DNA of 64,000 nt from Kitasatospora cineracea (GTDB taxonomy: Bacteria; Actinomycetota; Actinomycetes; Streptomycetales; Streptomycetaceae), in NCBI RefSeq assembly GCF_003751605.1, contig NZ_RJVJ01000002.1, positions 62,001-126,000 on the forward strand, given 5' to 3'. Shown piece after piece: positions 34,542 to 43,126 of the stretch. The notes below the pieces were generated by a model. That model ran no database searches, was not told where the DNA came from, and worked only from the letters and a program-made list of their open reading frames with translations. The position numbers were made by a program, and so were the translations under genes. Each line of letters starts with the position of its first letter. The stretch's first letter is position 1.

Positions 34542-35249
34542 CAGCCGCAGCGCGCTCTCCGGCTCGGCGGGCCCGTCGGCGGGCTTGCCGCCGGCCGCCC
34601 ACAGGTGGCGGATGTGGCCGAGGTGCCGGGTCATGCAGGCTTCGGCGGCGGCGGCGTCGCCGGTCAGCAGCACGTCCAGCAGTTCCAGGTGCTCCTCGGC
34701 GGAGCTGACCAGTTCGCCCTGCTGGTCGAGCCGGTTGAGGCCGTACAGCCGGGAGCGCTTGCGCAGGTCGCCGACGGTCTCGACCAGGCGGGCGTTGCCG
34801 GCCAGCGCGAGCAGGTCGAGGTGGAACTGGCGGTCGGCCTCCAGGTAGCCGATCAGGTCGTGCTTGCGGGCGGCCTCGACGATCGCCGCGGCCTGCGGGC
34901 GCAGCGCCTCTAGCTGTTCGGCGGTGGCGGTCCGGGCGACCTGGCCGACGGTGGGGACCTCGATCAGCGCGCGGATCTCGGTGAACTCGTCGAGGTCCCG
35001 GTCGGAGAGCTCGGTGACCCGGAAGCCCTTGTTGCGGACGGCCTCGACCAGGCCCTCGCGGGCCAGGTCGAGCATCGCCTCGCGGACGGGGGTGGCGGAG
35101 ACCCCGAAGTCGGCGGCCAGCGTCGGGGCGGAGTAGACCACCCCGGGGCGCAGCTCACCGGAGATGAGTGCCGCACGCAGGGCGTGGGCGACCTGGTCGC
35201 GCAGCCGCTCCTGGACGGAGATGAGGTTGCGGGGCTTGAGGTCGGCCAT
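34530..35249 (-). CDS. GntR-family (FCD) regulator, likely of hydroxyproline use
   Basis: This 239-aa protein has an N-terminal GntR winged helix (LRDQVAHALRAALISGELRPG, then LAADFGVSATPVREAMLDL) and a C-terminal FCD all-helical domain with metal-site candidates DRQFHLDLLAL, EEHLELLDVLL and CMTRHLGHIRH. FCD regulators respond to small acids. The ATG at 35249 follows ggagga. The operator at 35283-35296 and the overlapping palindrome cattgtacaatg (35280-35291) lie on its own promoter, so autoregulation is likely. It is downstream of the racemase/dehydrogenase genes on the same strand and is the best candidate for binding the six shared motifs. Confidence 0.9.
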   Translation of the reverse strand: MADLKPRNLISVQERLRDQVAHALRAALISGELRPGVVYSAPTLAADFGVSATPVREAMLDLAREGLVEAVRNKGFRVTELSDRDLDEFTEIRALIEVPTVGQVARTATAEQLEALRPQAAAIVEAARKHDLIGYLEADRQFHLDLLALAGNARLVETVGDLRKRSRLYGLNRLDQQGELVSSAEEHLELLDVLLTGDAAAAEACMTRHLGHIRHLWAAGGKPADGPAEPESALRLPAR

Positions 35250-35282
35250 GGTGTTCCTCCGGAGGTTCAAACAGGGCCCCAT

Positions 35283-35296
35283 TGTACAATGTCACG
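35283..35296. promoter_or_regulatory. Operator site 1 on the gntR promoter
   Basis: TGTACAATGTCACG matches the idealised motif at 11 of 14. On the minus strand tacaat (35288-35283), a good -10, lies 18 bases after ttcact (35312-35307), so the motif overlaps the -10 region. Confidence 0.6.
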
Positions 35297-35441
35297 TTGC
35301 GGAGAGTGAATGCCCTGCGTGCGGCTGTCGCTGTCCGTGTCCCCGGGTCCCAGCCTTCCGTCCCCGTGCCCGGACCCCGACCCGGACCCCGACCCGGCCT
35401 CGGCCCCGCGTCCCCGTCCCCCGGACCCCCGTCGCGGCGCC

Positions 35442-36347
35442 CTACCTCCCGGCCGACGCGTACTGCGCCGCCGCCACCGCCAGATCCTGCCACGCCATCC
35501 CGACGCTCTTGAAGAACCTGGGACGATCATGGCGGACGGCGGCCCGGCCCGTGACCAGTTCCGCCAGATTCGCCATCCGCTCCGCCCCGGCCCCCGCCAG
35601 CAGCAGGTCCCCGGCCTCGCGCAGCGCGACCTCCCGGGCCTCCACGAACAGGTCGGCCCGCGCCACCAGCCTGGCGTCCACCTCGCGGGCGTCCGGCTCG
35701 TGCGAGCCGACCGCCGCGACCACCGCCCGGTCCGGCACCAGGCGGCCGTCGAACAGCGGGGTGCGGGCGGTCGTGCAGCACACCACCACGTCCGCCCCCG
35801 CCACCGCCTCCGGACCGCCGACGGCCGCCGCCAGGCCCAGCCCGGCCGCGTACGCCGCCACCTCGGCGGCCGGGCCCGGCCGCCGCGCCACCACGGTGGC
35901 CCGTTCCAGAGCGGGCAGCACGGCCCGCAGCGCCGCCAGGTGCCCGACCGCCTGCGGCCCGGCACCGAACACCACCAGTTCCCGGGCGTCCGGCGCCGCC
36001 AGCGCCCGCACCGCCAGCGCGGTCACCGCGGGCGTCCGCAGCGCGGTCAGCGCGGCCCCGTCCAGCAGTGCCAGCGGCTGCAGCGTCGGCCCGTCCAGCA
36101 GCAGGTAGGACCCGGTGATCCGGGGCAGTCCGACCGCCGGGTTCCCGGGCGCCACCCCCGCGACCTTCACCCCCGCGAAGCCCCCGGCCGCCGCGGGCAT
36201 CAGCAGCAGCTCCCCCGCCGGCACCGCCACCCCGACCCGCGCCGGGCACCCCTCCACGTCCAGCCCGCCCAGCAGCACCCGTTCCAGCGCCGCCACCGCC
36301 TCGGCCGGTCCGAGCGTCAGCGGCAGCTGCGCGAGGCCGCCGGTCAC
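35442..36347 (-). CDS. Ornithine cyclodeaminase/mu-crystallin family reductase
   Basis: This 301-aa Rossmann-fold enzyme has the dinucleotide motif VVFGAGPQAVGHLAALR near residue 115 and GVKVAGVAPGNPAVGLPRI near residue 64, the family's substrate loop. Several members reduce delta1-pyrroline-2-carboxylate to L-proline, the second step of trans-3-hydroxy-L-proline breakdown; others are ornithine cyclodeaminases or ketimine reductases. Its GTG overlaps the racemase-type gene by four bases, which supports the hydroxyproline role. It is the last gene of the run from 39835 to 35442. Confidence 0.83.
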   Translation of the reverse strand: MTGGLAQLPLTLGPAEAVAALERVLLGGLDVEGCPARVGVAVPAGELLLMPAAAGGFAGVKVAGVAPGNPAVGLPRITGSYLLLDGPTLQPLALLDGAALTALRTPAVTALAVRALAAPDARELVVFGAGPQAVGHLAALRAVLPALERATVVARRPGPAAEVAAYAAGLGLAAAVGGPEAVAGADVVVCCTTARTPLFDGRLVPDRAVVAAVGSHEPDAREVDARLVARADLFVEAREVALREAGDLLLAGAGAERMANLAELVTGRAAVRHDRPRFFKSVGMAWQDLAVAAAQYASAGR

Positions 36348-37393
36348 AGCAGGAACCCCGGGCCCAGGGTGTCCTCGGGGTCGAGGACGAAGCGGTGCTC
36401 GCCGGTGCGGTGGGCGGTGCCGGTGACCTCGGTGACGGTGCCGTCGGCCCGCGGGGCGCGGACCCGGCCGGTGAAGACGGTGCCGATGACCGAGTCGTGG
36501 CGCAGCGTGCGGCCGGGGTCGATGGCGCCCTCGGCGGCGAGCAGGGCGAGCCGGGCGGAGGTGCCGGAGCCGCACGGGGAGCGGTCGATCTGGCCGTCGG
36601 CGAAGACGGTGACGTTGCGCTGGTGCGGGCCGGACGGCGTGTCGGGCAGCTCGTCGTACAGGATGACGCCGTAGACGCCGTCGCGGTGCCCGGCGAGCGC
36701 CCGGTGGCCCTCCAGCGCGGTGCGGACCTCCCGTCCGGCGGCGGTGAGTTCGGCGAGCTCGTCGGGGACGACGGACAGGCCGAGCGCGGCGGCGGGCAGC
36801 GAGGCGTAGACCGCCCCGGAGTCCGCCAGGTCGACCCGGAGCGTCCCGCGCGGGGTGGCCAGCTCGACCCCGCGGGCCAGCACCCGGGTCGGCACGTTGC
36901 GGAAGGTGACCGCGGTGGTGCGGCCGCCGCTGCGGTGCACGGTGGCGCCGACCCGGCCGGAGGGGACGTCGATGCGGACCAGGGCGGTGCCGTCGTCGGG
37001 GGCGGCGACCAGGCCGGTGTCCACGGCCCACGCGCCGAGCGCCATGGTGCCGTGGCCGCAGGCGGTCGAGTAGCCGTCCTTGTGCCAGAACAGCACGCCG
37101 AGGTGCGCCTCGTCGTCGTCCGGCGGCACCACGAACCCGCCGTACATGCCGGCGTGCCCGCGCGGCTCCCGGGTCAGCAGGCGGCGCACGTCGTCCAGCG
37201 CGCTCGGCCGCGGCGCGGTGGCCCGGCCGCCCGCGCCGATGGCGATCGAGCGGCGTTCGGCGACGGTGTCGCCGGGCACCGGCGGCAGGCCCGCGACGAC
37301 GATCCGGAACGGCTCGCCCGCGGTGTGGTAGTCGACGGTGGAGACCAGGTTGATCAGCTCCCCGCCCCGGCGGGCGGTGGGGTGACGGTCCAT
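36344..37393 (-). CDS. Proline racemase superfamily enzyme with Cys/Cys active site
   Basis: This 349-aa protein has the two half-sites of the superfamily: YSTACGHGTMALG near residue 121 and DRSPCGSGTSARL near residue 267. Both catalytic residues are Cys, the state typical of proline racemases and 4-hydroxyproline epimerases; trans-3-hydroxy-L-proline dehydratases usually have Thr in the second place. Its neighbour, a pyrroline-carboxylate reductase-type gene, would fit a dehydratase instead, so the reaction is open. It overlaps neighbours at both ends (tgatg and tcac). The second superfamily member at 38828 is a paralogue. Confidence 0.85.
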   Translation of the reverse strand: MDRHPTARRGGELINLVSTVDYHTAGEPFRIVVAGLPPVPGDTVAERRSIAIGAGGRATAPRPSALDDVRRLLTREPRGHAGMYGGFVVPPDDDEAHLGVLFWHKDGYSTACGHGTMALGAWAVDTGLVAAPDDGTALVRIDVPSGRVGATVHRSGGRTTAVTFRNVPTRVLARGVELATPRGTLRVDLADSGAVYASLPAAALGLSVVPDELAELTAAGREVRTALEGHRALAGHRDGVYGVILYDELPDTPSGPHQRNVTVFADGQIDRSPCGSGTSARLALLAAEGAIDPGRTLRHDSVIGTVFTGRVRAPRADGTVTEVTGTAHRTGEHRFVLDPEDTLGPGFLL

Positions 37394-38772
37394 CAGCACT
37401 CCCCGGCGGGCAGCACGCTGACGGTGCGCGCGGCGGTGTAGAAGTCGAGCGCGGCCCGGCCCTGCTCGCGGGCGCCGTACGAGGCGCCCTTGGCGCCGCC
37501 GAACGGCAGGTGGAAGTCGACGCCGCTGGAGGGCGCGTTGATCCGGATCATGCCCGCGTCCAGCCGGTCCGCGGCGGCCAGCGCCACGTCCAGGCTGCGC
37601 GAGTGGACGGAGGCGGACAGGCTGTGCCGGGTGTCGTTGGCCAGCGCGAGCGCCGCGTCCAGGTCGGCGGCGGGCAGCAGCACGGCGAGCGGGCCGAAGA
37701 ACTCCTCGGTCAGCAGCGGGTGCCCGGCGGGGACGTTCTCCAGCAGGGTCGGCTCCAGGAACCAGCCGGCCCGGTCGGCCCGCGCGCCGCCGGCCAGCAC
37801 GGTGGCGCCGCCCGCCCGGGCGGTGTCGATCGCCCCGGTCAGCCGTTCCAGCGCCGGCCCGCCGATCACCGGGCCGCAGACGGTGGCCGGGGCGGCCGGG
37901 TCGGCGGCGGGCGTCTGCCCGAGGGCCTTGGCGAGGGCCTCGGCGAGCGGCTCGTAGGCGTCGCCGACGGCGATCACCCGGCTGGTCGCGGTGCACTTCT
38001 GGCCCGCGTAGCCGGCGATGGCGTTCGCCAGGTGCGCGGCGGCCTGCGCGATGTCGGCGTCCGGCAGCACCAGGGCGGCGTTCAGGCCGCCCATCTCGGC
38101 CTGCACCGGGATGCCGCGCCCGCTCGCCCCGGCGACCACCGAGCGGCCGACCCCGGTCGAGCCGGTGAACGAGACGACGTCCGCGCCGTCGATCAGCGCC
38201 GTCCCCGCCTCGGCGCCGCCCGGCACCACCGTGAGCACGCCCTCGGGCAGGCCCGCGAGTTCGGCCAGCCGCAGCGCGCAGGCCACCGCCTCCGAGGACG
38301 GCTTGAGCACCACCGCGTTGCCGACGGCCAGCGCGGGCGCGGCCTTCCAGGTCGGGATCGCCAGCGGGAAGTTCCACGGCGTGATCAGCCCGGCCACCCC
38401 GTACGGGCGGCGGCGGGTCAGCAGCAGGCCCGGCCCGGCGGCGGGCTCGTGCACCTCCCCGGCGGGGGCGAACGGCGCCTGCGCGTAGTAGCGCCAGATC
38501 GCCGCCGTCCGGGCCACCTCGCCGCGCGCCTCGGCCACCGGCTTGCCGACCTCGCGCACCGCCAGCGCGACCAGTTCCTCGGCCGCCGCCTCGATCGCCG
38601 CCGCGGCCCGGCCCAGCGCCAGCGAACGCCCGGCCGCCCCCAGCGCCCACCACCCGCGCTGCGCCTCCCGGGCCCCCGCGATCGCCGCCGCGACCTCGGC
38701 GGTCCCCGCCGCCGGCACCGAGGCGACCAGGTCGTCGGGGTCGGCGGGGTTGTACGAGTCGATGGTGCTCAT
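37393..38772 (-). CDS. Aldehyde dehydrogenase, alpha-ketoglutarate semialdehyde type (inferred)
   Basis: This 459-aa NAD(P)-dependent enzyme has PWNFPLAIPTWKAAPALAVG, the motif region VSFTGSTGVGRSV, the general base in EMGGLNAALVL and the catalytic Cys in AGQKCTATSRV near residue 278. In hydroxyproline catabolism the DapA-family enzyme yields 2-ketoglutarate semialdehyde, which such a dehydrogenase oxidises to 2-ketoglutarate. The ATG at 38772 is preferred over a TTG six bases upstream; gaaagg lies before it. Confidence 0.88.
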   Translation of the reverse strand: MSTIDSYNPADPDDLVASVPAAGTAEVAAAIAGAREAQRGWWALGAAGRSLALGRAAAAIEAAAEELVALAVREVGKPVAEARGEVARTAAIWRYYAQAPFAPAGEVHEPAAGPGLLLTRRRPYGVAGLITPWNFPLAIPTWKAAPALAVGNAVVLKPSSEAVACALRLAELAGLPEGVLTVVPGGAEAGTALIDGADVVSFTGSTGVGRSVVAGASGRGIPVQAEMGGLNAALVLPDADIAQAAAHLANAIAGYAGQKCTATSRVIAVGDAYEPLAEALAKALGQTPAADPAAPATVCGPVIGGPALERLTGAIDTARAGGATVLAGGARADRAGWFLEPTLLENVPAGHPLLTEEFFGPLAVLLPAADLDAALALANDTRHSLSASVHSRSLDVALAAADRLDAGMIRINAPSSGVDFHLPFGGAKGASYGAREQGRAALDFYTAARTVSVLPAGEC

Positions 38773-38827
38773 GCTCAAGGGCCTTTCACAGAGGGATGGT
38801 TGACGGGTCCGGGGCGGTCCGGCGGCG

Positions 38828-39835
38828 CTACAGCAGGAAGCCCGCCGGGAACGGGTCCGTCGGGTCGAGGAAGTACTGCGCGGTGCCGGTCACCCAGGCC
38901 CGGCCGGTGACGGTGGGGACGACGGCGGGCAGTCCGGCGACGGTGGTCTCCTCGACCAGGCGGCCGGTGAAGGTCGTCCCGATGAAGGAGTCGTTGCGGA
39001 ACTCGGCGCCGACCGCCAGCTCGCCGCGCGCGTGCAGCTGCGCCATCCGCGCCGAGGTGCCCGTCCCGCAGGGCGAGCGGTCGAACCAGCCGGGGTGGAT
39101 GGCCATCGCGTGCCGGGAGTGCACCGCGTCCGAGCCGGGCGCGAGCAGCTGGACGTGGTGGCAGCCGTGGATGGACGGGTCCTCGGGGTGCACCGGCCGG
39201 TGCGCGTCCGAGGCGTTGACGGCGTCCATCATGGCCAGCCCGGCGGCCAGGATCTCGTCCTTGCGCCCGCGTTCGAACGGCAGGCCGAACTGCTCCAGCG
39301 GCAGGATCGCGTAGTAGTTGCCGCCGTACGCGAGGTCGTAGGTGACCGTCCCGTACCCGGGCACCTCCAGCTTCCGCTCCAGCGCGACCGCGTACGAGGG
39401 CACGTTGCGGATGGTGACGCCGACCGCCGCGCCGTCCTGCACCGCGACCTCGGCGACCACCAGCCCGGCGGGGGTGTCCAGCCGCACCGTGGTGACGGGT
39501 TCGACCACCGGCACCATGCCGGTCTCCACCAGCACGGTGGCCACGCCGATGGTGCCGTGGCCGCACATCGGCAGCAGCCCGGAGACCTCGATGTACAGCA
39601 CCCCGAAGTCGGCGTCCGGCCGGGTCGGCGGCTGCAGGATCGCGCCGCTCATCGCGGAGTGGCCGCGCGGTTCGCACATCAGCAGCGTGCGGAACGCGTC
39701 GAGGTGCTGCTGGAAGTGGGTGCGCCGTTCGGCCATGGTGGCGCCGGGGACGGTGCCGAACCCCCCGGTGATCACCCGGGTGGGCATGCCCTCGGTGTGC
39801 GAGTCGACGGCGTGGAAGACGTGACGGGTCCGCAT
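38828..39835 (-). CDS. 4-hydroxyproline 2-epimerase
   Basis: This 335-aa enzyme has GLLPMCGHGTIGVATVL near residue 88 and DRSPCGTGTSARMAQL near residue 234, with both Cys catalytic residues intact. It should convert trans-4-hydroxy-L-proline to cis-4-hydroxy-D-proline, which the dehydrogenase genes at 41-44 kb oxidise. The ATG at 39835 follows ggagag. A strong terminator hairpin ends 43 bases upstream of the start, so expression may depend on read-through or an unseen promoter. Confidence 0.88.
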   Translation of the reverse strand: MRTRHVFHAVDSHTEGMPTRVITGGFGTVPGATMAERRTHFQQHLDAFRTLLMCEPRGHSAMSGAILQPPTRPDADFGVLYIEVSGLLPMCGHGTIGVATVLVETGMVPVVEPVTTVRLDTPAGLVVAEVAVQDGAAVGVTIRNVPSYAVALERKLEVPGYGTVTYDLAYGGNYYAILPLEQFGLPFERGRKDEILAAGLAMMDAVNASDAHRPVHPEDPSIHGCHHVQLLAPGSDAVHSRHAMAIHPGWFDRSPCGTGTSARMAQLHARGELAVGAEFRNDSFIGTTFTGRLVEETTVAGLPAVVPTVTGRAWVTGTAQYFLDPTDPFPAGFLL

Positions 39836-39877
39836 CGCGGTGCTCTCTCCAGTCGGCTGACAACGGGTCCTGGCCTG

Positions 39878-39921
39878 CGGCGGTCCGGGCCGGATCCCCC
39901 CGGGTCCGGCCCGGACCGCCG
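39878..39921 (-). terminator. Strong hairpin between the DapA-family and epimerase genes
   Basis: Seventeen-base perfect arms at 39878-39894 and 39905-39921 enclose a ten-base loop. It follows the stop at 39933 and precedes the epimerase start (39835). Confidence 0.85.
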
Positions 39922-39932
39922 TGCGGCGACGG

Positions 39933-40841
39933 CTACTTGTGGCCCTCGGCGAGCGCCTTCCCGGTCGCGGCGCGCACCGCGGCCTCGATCTCCGGGACGA
40001 GCGGCAGGCGCGGGGCGCGGGTCGGGCCGCCGGGGCGGCCGGCGATGTCCATCGAGAGCTTGATCGACTGGACGAACTCGGTCTTGGAGTCCCAGCGCAG
40101 CAGCGGGTGCAGCGACCTGTAGAGCGGCACGGCGGTGGCCAGGTCGCCGGAGACGGCGGCGTGGTACAGCTCGGCGCAGGTCGCGGGCAGCGCGTTCGGG
40201 TAACCCGCGATCCAGCCGACCGCGCCCGCGACCGCCAGCTCCAGCAGCACGTCGTCGGCCCCGATCAGCAGGTCCAGCCCGGGCGCCAGCTCACCGATCT
40301 CGTACGCCCGGCGGACGTCGCCGGAGAACTCCTTGACCGCCACGATCGAGCCGTCCGCGTGCAGTTGGGCGAGCAGCGCGGGCACCAGGTCGACCTTGGT
40401 GTCGATCGGGTTGTTGTACGCGACGACCGGCACCCCGACCCGCGCCACCTCGGCGTAGTGGGCCCGCACCGCGGCCTGGTCGGCCCGGTAGGCGTTCGGC
40501 GGGAGCAGCAGCACCGACCCGGCCCCCGCCTCGGCGGCCTGCTCGGCCCAGCGCCGCGACTCGGCACTGCCGTAGGCGGCCACCCCGGGCATCACCCGGG
40601 CCCCGTCACCGGCCGCCTCGACCGCGGTCGTGACGACCTTGGCGCGCTCCTCGGGCGTCAGGGTCTGGTACTCGCCGAGGGAGCCGTTGGGGACGACGCC
40701 GTCGCAGCCGTTGTCGATCAGCCAGCGGACGTGCTCGGCGTAGGCGTCGTAGTCCACCGTGAGGTCGTCACGGAAGGGCAGGGTGGTGGCGACCATGATG
40801 CCGCGCCAGGGACGGGCGGGGTCGTGCGGGGTGCGGGTCAC
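39933..40841 (-). CDS. DapA-family enzyme, pyrroline-4-hydroxy-2-carboxylate deaminase (inferred)
   Basis: This 302-aa TIM-barrel enzyme has the catalytic Tyr in VVAYNNPIDTKVDL and Schiff-base Lys in IVAVKEFSGDVRR near residue 168, as in dihydrodipicolinate synthase-type enzymes. In the hydroxyproline pathway such an enzyme turns the cyclic imine made by the dehydrogenase into 2-ketoglutarate semialdehyde and ammonia. The GTG at 40841 is preceded by gggag; the upstream ATG would put coding sequence over operator site 2. It is a single-gene unit with its own promoter and terminator. Confidence 0.85.
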   Translation of the reverse strand: MTRTPHDPARPWRGIMVATTLPFRDDLTVDYDAYAEHVRWLIDNGCDGVVPNGSLGEYQTLTPEERAKVVTTAVEAAGDGARVMPGVAAYGSAESRRWAEQAAEAGAGSVLLLPPNAYRADQAAVRAHYAEVARVGVPVVAYNNPIDTKVDLVPALLAQLHADGSIVAVKEFSGDVRRAYEIGELAPGLDLLIGADDVLLELAVAGAVGWIAGYPNALPATCAELYHAAVSGDLATAVPLYRSLHPLLRWDSKTEFVQSIKLSMDIAGRPGGPTRAPRLPLVPEIEAAVRAATGKALAEGHK

Positions 40842-40863
40842 GGGGATCTCCCTTGATATGATG

Positions 40864-40899
40864 TGTGACATTTTACAAGTGGGCGACGCGGCTCCACAA
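40864..40899 (-). promoter_or_regulatory. Promoter and operator site 2 of the DapA-family gene
   Basis: On the minus strand ttgtgg (40899-40894) and taaaat (40875-40870) are 18 bases apart, a good promoter. Operator site 2 (TGTGACATTTTACA, 40864-40877, one mismatch to the idealised motif) covers the -10 box. Start of transcription would be near 40863, giving a leader of about 22 bases. Confidence 0.8.
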
Positions 40900-41336
40900 G
40901 GGGACCCGCCGCCCGAGTCGATCCGGCACCCGCCTCCCGACGGGCCGACCGAAAACCTTCCCGGCCCCGGCCCGCCAACAGGCGGGCCCGGAGCCCGACT
41001 TACCCACCGAAGACGGCAACCCGCCCCGCCCCCGGCACCGGCCGCGCACTGCCGACCGGCCTGCCGAGCCACCCGGCCCCGGCCCCCGCCGGAGAGGCCC
41101 CCGGCACCGACCCGGCCAGCCGACCAAAGCGCCCGACTCGGCCCCGCGCCGGGGACAACCCCGACACCAGCCCTTCCCGACCGCCCCGACCGCCCCGACC
41201 GAAGCAGCCCGATCCCGGCCCCGCGCCGGAAGGACCGGCCCCCGCCGCCGACCGGCCGAAGCGCCCGGCCCCGCACCGACGACGGCAACCGCCCTCCCCG
41301 GCACCGGCCCGACTCGGCCGCCCCGGCCGCCGCCCG
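40900..41336. other. C-rich intergenic region with three imperfect repeats
   Basis: No gene is supported in these 437 bases; open frames here read as Pro/Arg/Gly-rich shadows with no start signals. Imperfect repeats of an element like cgaccgaagcgcccgac followed by ccccgcgccgg occur near 41121, 41196 and 41253. Nothing else was seen. Confidence 0.5.
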
Positions 41337-42791
41337 CTAGTCCGGCCCCGGCCCCGGCTGCTCCACCGACCGCACCGGCTCCGCCAGTTGCGCCAGCGGC
41401 ACCGGGCAGGACAGCGGCCGGCTGTCCGGCCGCCCCGCCGCACCGCCGCCACCGGACAGGCAGGCCACCGCGGGCCCGCACATCCGGCCCTGGCACCAGC
41501 CCATGCCGGCCCGGGTGAGCAGCTTGACCGTCCGGGCGTCCCCGGCGCCGAGTTCCGCGACGGCCGCCCGGATCTCCCGGGCCGGGACCTCCTCGCACCG
41601 GCAGACGTCGGTGTCGTCGGTGACCCAGCCGGTCCAGTCCGGCCCGGGCGCGTGCGCGGCGGCCATCAGCGCGGCGAACGCGCGCCGCCGCCGCCGGACG
41701 GCCACCTCCCGTCCCCCGTCCGGGCGTCCGGCGACCGCCCGGGCGGCCAGCACGCCTTCGGCCAGCGCCAGGTCCGCGCCGCCGACCCCGCAGGTCTCCC
41801 CCGCCGCCCACAGCCCGGGCACGCTGGTGCGCTGCCGGGCGTCGACCTTCAGGGCGACCGCGCCGTCCGGCCCGGTGACCGTCTCGGCGCCCAGCTCGGC
41901 GGCCAGTTCGATCTGCGGCACCAGCCCGTGCCCGATCGCCACCGCGTCGCAGGCGATCCGCCGTTCGCTGCCGGGCACCGGTTTCCAGCGGGCGTCGAGC
42001 CGGGCGACCGTGACGGCGGTGACCCGGTCGGTGCCGTGCGCCTCGACCACCGCGCTGCTCCGGCGCAGCCGCACCCCGTGGCGCAGCAGCCGTGCCCCGT
42101 GCGCGGTGCCCTCGGCGAGCTTGCCGGGGTTGCCGGTCAGGACCGGCAGCCCGCGGGCGTAGCCGAGGTACGAGGTGGCCTCGACGATCGCGGGGACCTC
42201 CGCCCCGGCCGCGACCAGCGAGGAGGCGGCGGCCAGCAGCAGCGGGCCGCTGCCGGCCACCACGATCCGGCGGCCGGGCAGCACCAGGGAGGACTTGAGC
42301 ATCGCCTGCGCGCCGCCCGCGGTGACCACGCCGGGCAGCGTCCAGCCGGGGAAGGGCAGGTGCCGCTCGTAGGCGCCGGTGGCCAGCAGGGCGGCGCGGG
42401 CCAGGACGGTGGCCCGGTCGCCGGCCCCGGGGCCGCGGGTGGCGTGCAGGCGCCAGGGCCGCCGCTCGTCGCCGGGGACGCCCGCCTCGGCCGCCCACAC
42501 GTGGTGGCCCGGCAGGTGGTCGACCAGCGGCGAGGCCGCCAGCCGCGCGCGCAGCCGGGCGAACGCCGTCCAGCCGTGGTGCAGCTTCTCCGGCCGGGCC
42601 GCGCCGAGCTCCGGTGCGGGGTGCCGGTAGTACTGGCCGCCGGGGCGGCTCCCGGCGTCCAGCAGCGCGACCCGCAGGCCGAGTGCGGCGGCGGTGTCGG
42701 CGGCGGCCAGTCCGGCGGGGCCGGCGCCGATCACCGCGAGGTCGTACACGCCCGCGCGGCCGGCGCCCGGCTCAGACTTCGAGGTCGGCAT
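41337..42791 (-). CDS. D-hydroxyproline dehydrogenase-type, FAD/NAD-binding alpha subunit
   Basis: This 484-aa flavoprotein has the N-terminal FAD motif DLAVIGAGPAGLAAADTA, a second nucleotide motif IVVAGSGPLLLAAAS near residue 195, and GLWAAGETCGVGGADLA near residue 335. A C-terminal BFD-like Fe-S domain carries DVCRCEEVP and WCQGRMCGP (four Cys). The order (FAD, NAD-like, Cys cluster) is that of heterotrimeric hydroxyproline dehydrogenases and sarcosine/opine-type oxidases. It overlaps the ferredoxin-like subunit gene by 20 bases. Confidence 0.85.
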   Translation of the reverse strand: MPTSKSEPGAGRAGVYDLAVIGAGPAGLAAADTAAALGLRVALLDAGSRPGGQYYRHPAPELGAARPEKLHHGWTAFARLRARLAASPLVDHLPGHHVWAAEAGVPGDERRPWRLHATRGPGAGDRATVLARAALLATGAYERHLPFPGWTLPGVVTAGGAQAMLKSSLVLPGRRIVVAGSGPLLLAAASSLVAAGAEVPAIVEATSYLGYARGLPVLTGNPGKLAEGTAHGARLLRHGVRLRRSSAVVEAHGTDRVTAVTVARLDARWKPVPGSERRIACDAVAIGHGLVPQIELAAELGAETVTGPDGAVALKVDARQRTSVPGLWAAGETCGVGGADLALAEGVLAARAVAGRPDGGREVAVRRRRRAFAALMAAAHAPGPDWTGWVTDDTDVCRCEEVPAREIRAAVAELGAGDARTVKLLTRAGMGWCQGRMCGPAVACLSGGGGAAGRPDSRPLSCPVPLAQLAEPVRSVEQPGPGPD

Positions 42792-43080
42792 GGCCGTGCC
42801 CCTCCTGGGTGGTGACGGTGTCGCCGGGTTCGGCGGGCAGCAGGCACAGGCGCTGGTTGGGGCGGCCGTTGACGGTGGCCAGGCAGTCGAAGCACTGGCC
42901 GATCCCGCAGAACGCGCCGCGCGGGCGCCCCCCGTTCCGGGTGGTGCGCCAGGCGAGCACGCCGTCGGCCCACAGCGCGGCGGCCAGCGTCTGCCCGGGC
43001 AGCGCGGGCACCGGCCGGCCGTCGAACAGGATGGTGCGGGCGGGTCCGGGTTCGGCGCCCACCAGGTCGAGCGGGTCCAC
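42772..43080 (-). CDS. 2Fe-2S gamma subunit of the dehydrogenase
   Basis: This 102-aa protein has the [2Fe-2S] motif region CGIGQCFDCLATVNG plus a distal Cys (QRLCLLP), as in the small subunits of multisubunit D-hydroxyproline dehydrogenases. The GTG at 43080 follows the very strong ggaggagaggag; the longer open frame from 43113 is not needed. It would pass electrons from the FAD oxidase subunit to the alpha subunit. Confidence 0.85.
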   Translation of the reverse strand: MDPLDLVGAEPGPARTILFDGRPVPALPGQTLAAALWADGVLAWRTTRNGGRPRGAFCGIGQCFDCLATVNGRPNQRLCLLPAEPGDTVTTQEGHGHADLEV

Positions 43081-43126
43081 GGCTACTCCTCTCCTCCACG
43101 ACGTGTGCGGCACCGCACCGGTCCTC

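Noticed and set aside
40865..41518. Pro/Arg-rich open frame across the C-rich gap
   Set aside because: There is no ribosome site, no codon-position bias and no recognisable motif; it reads into the antisense of the alpha subunit gene.
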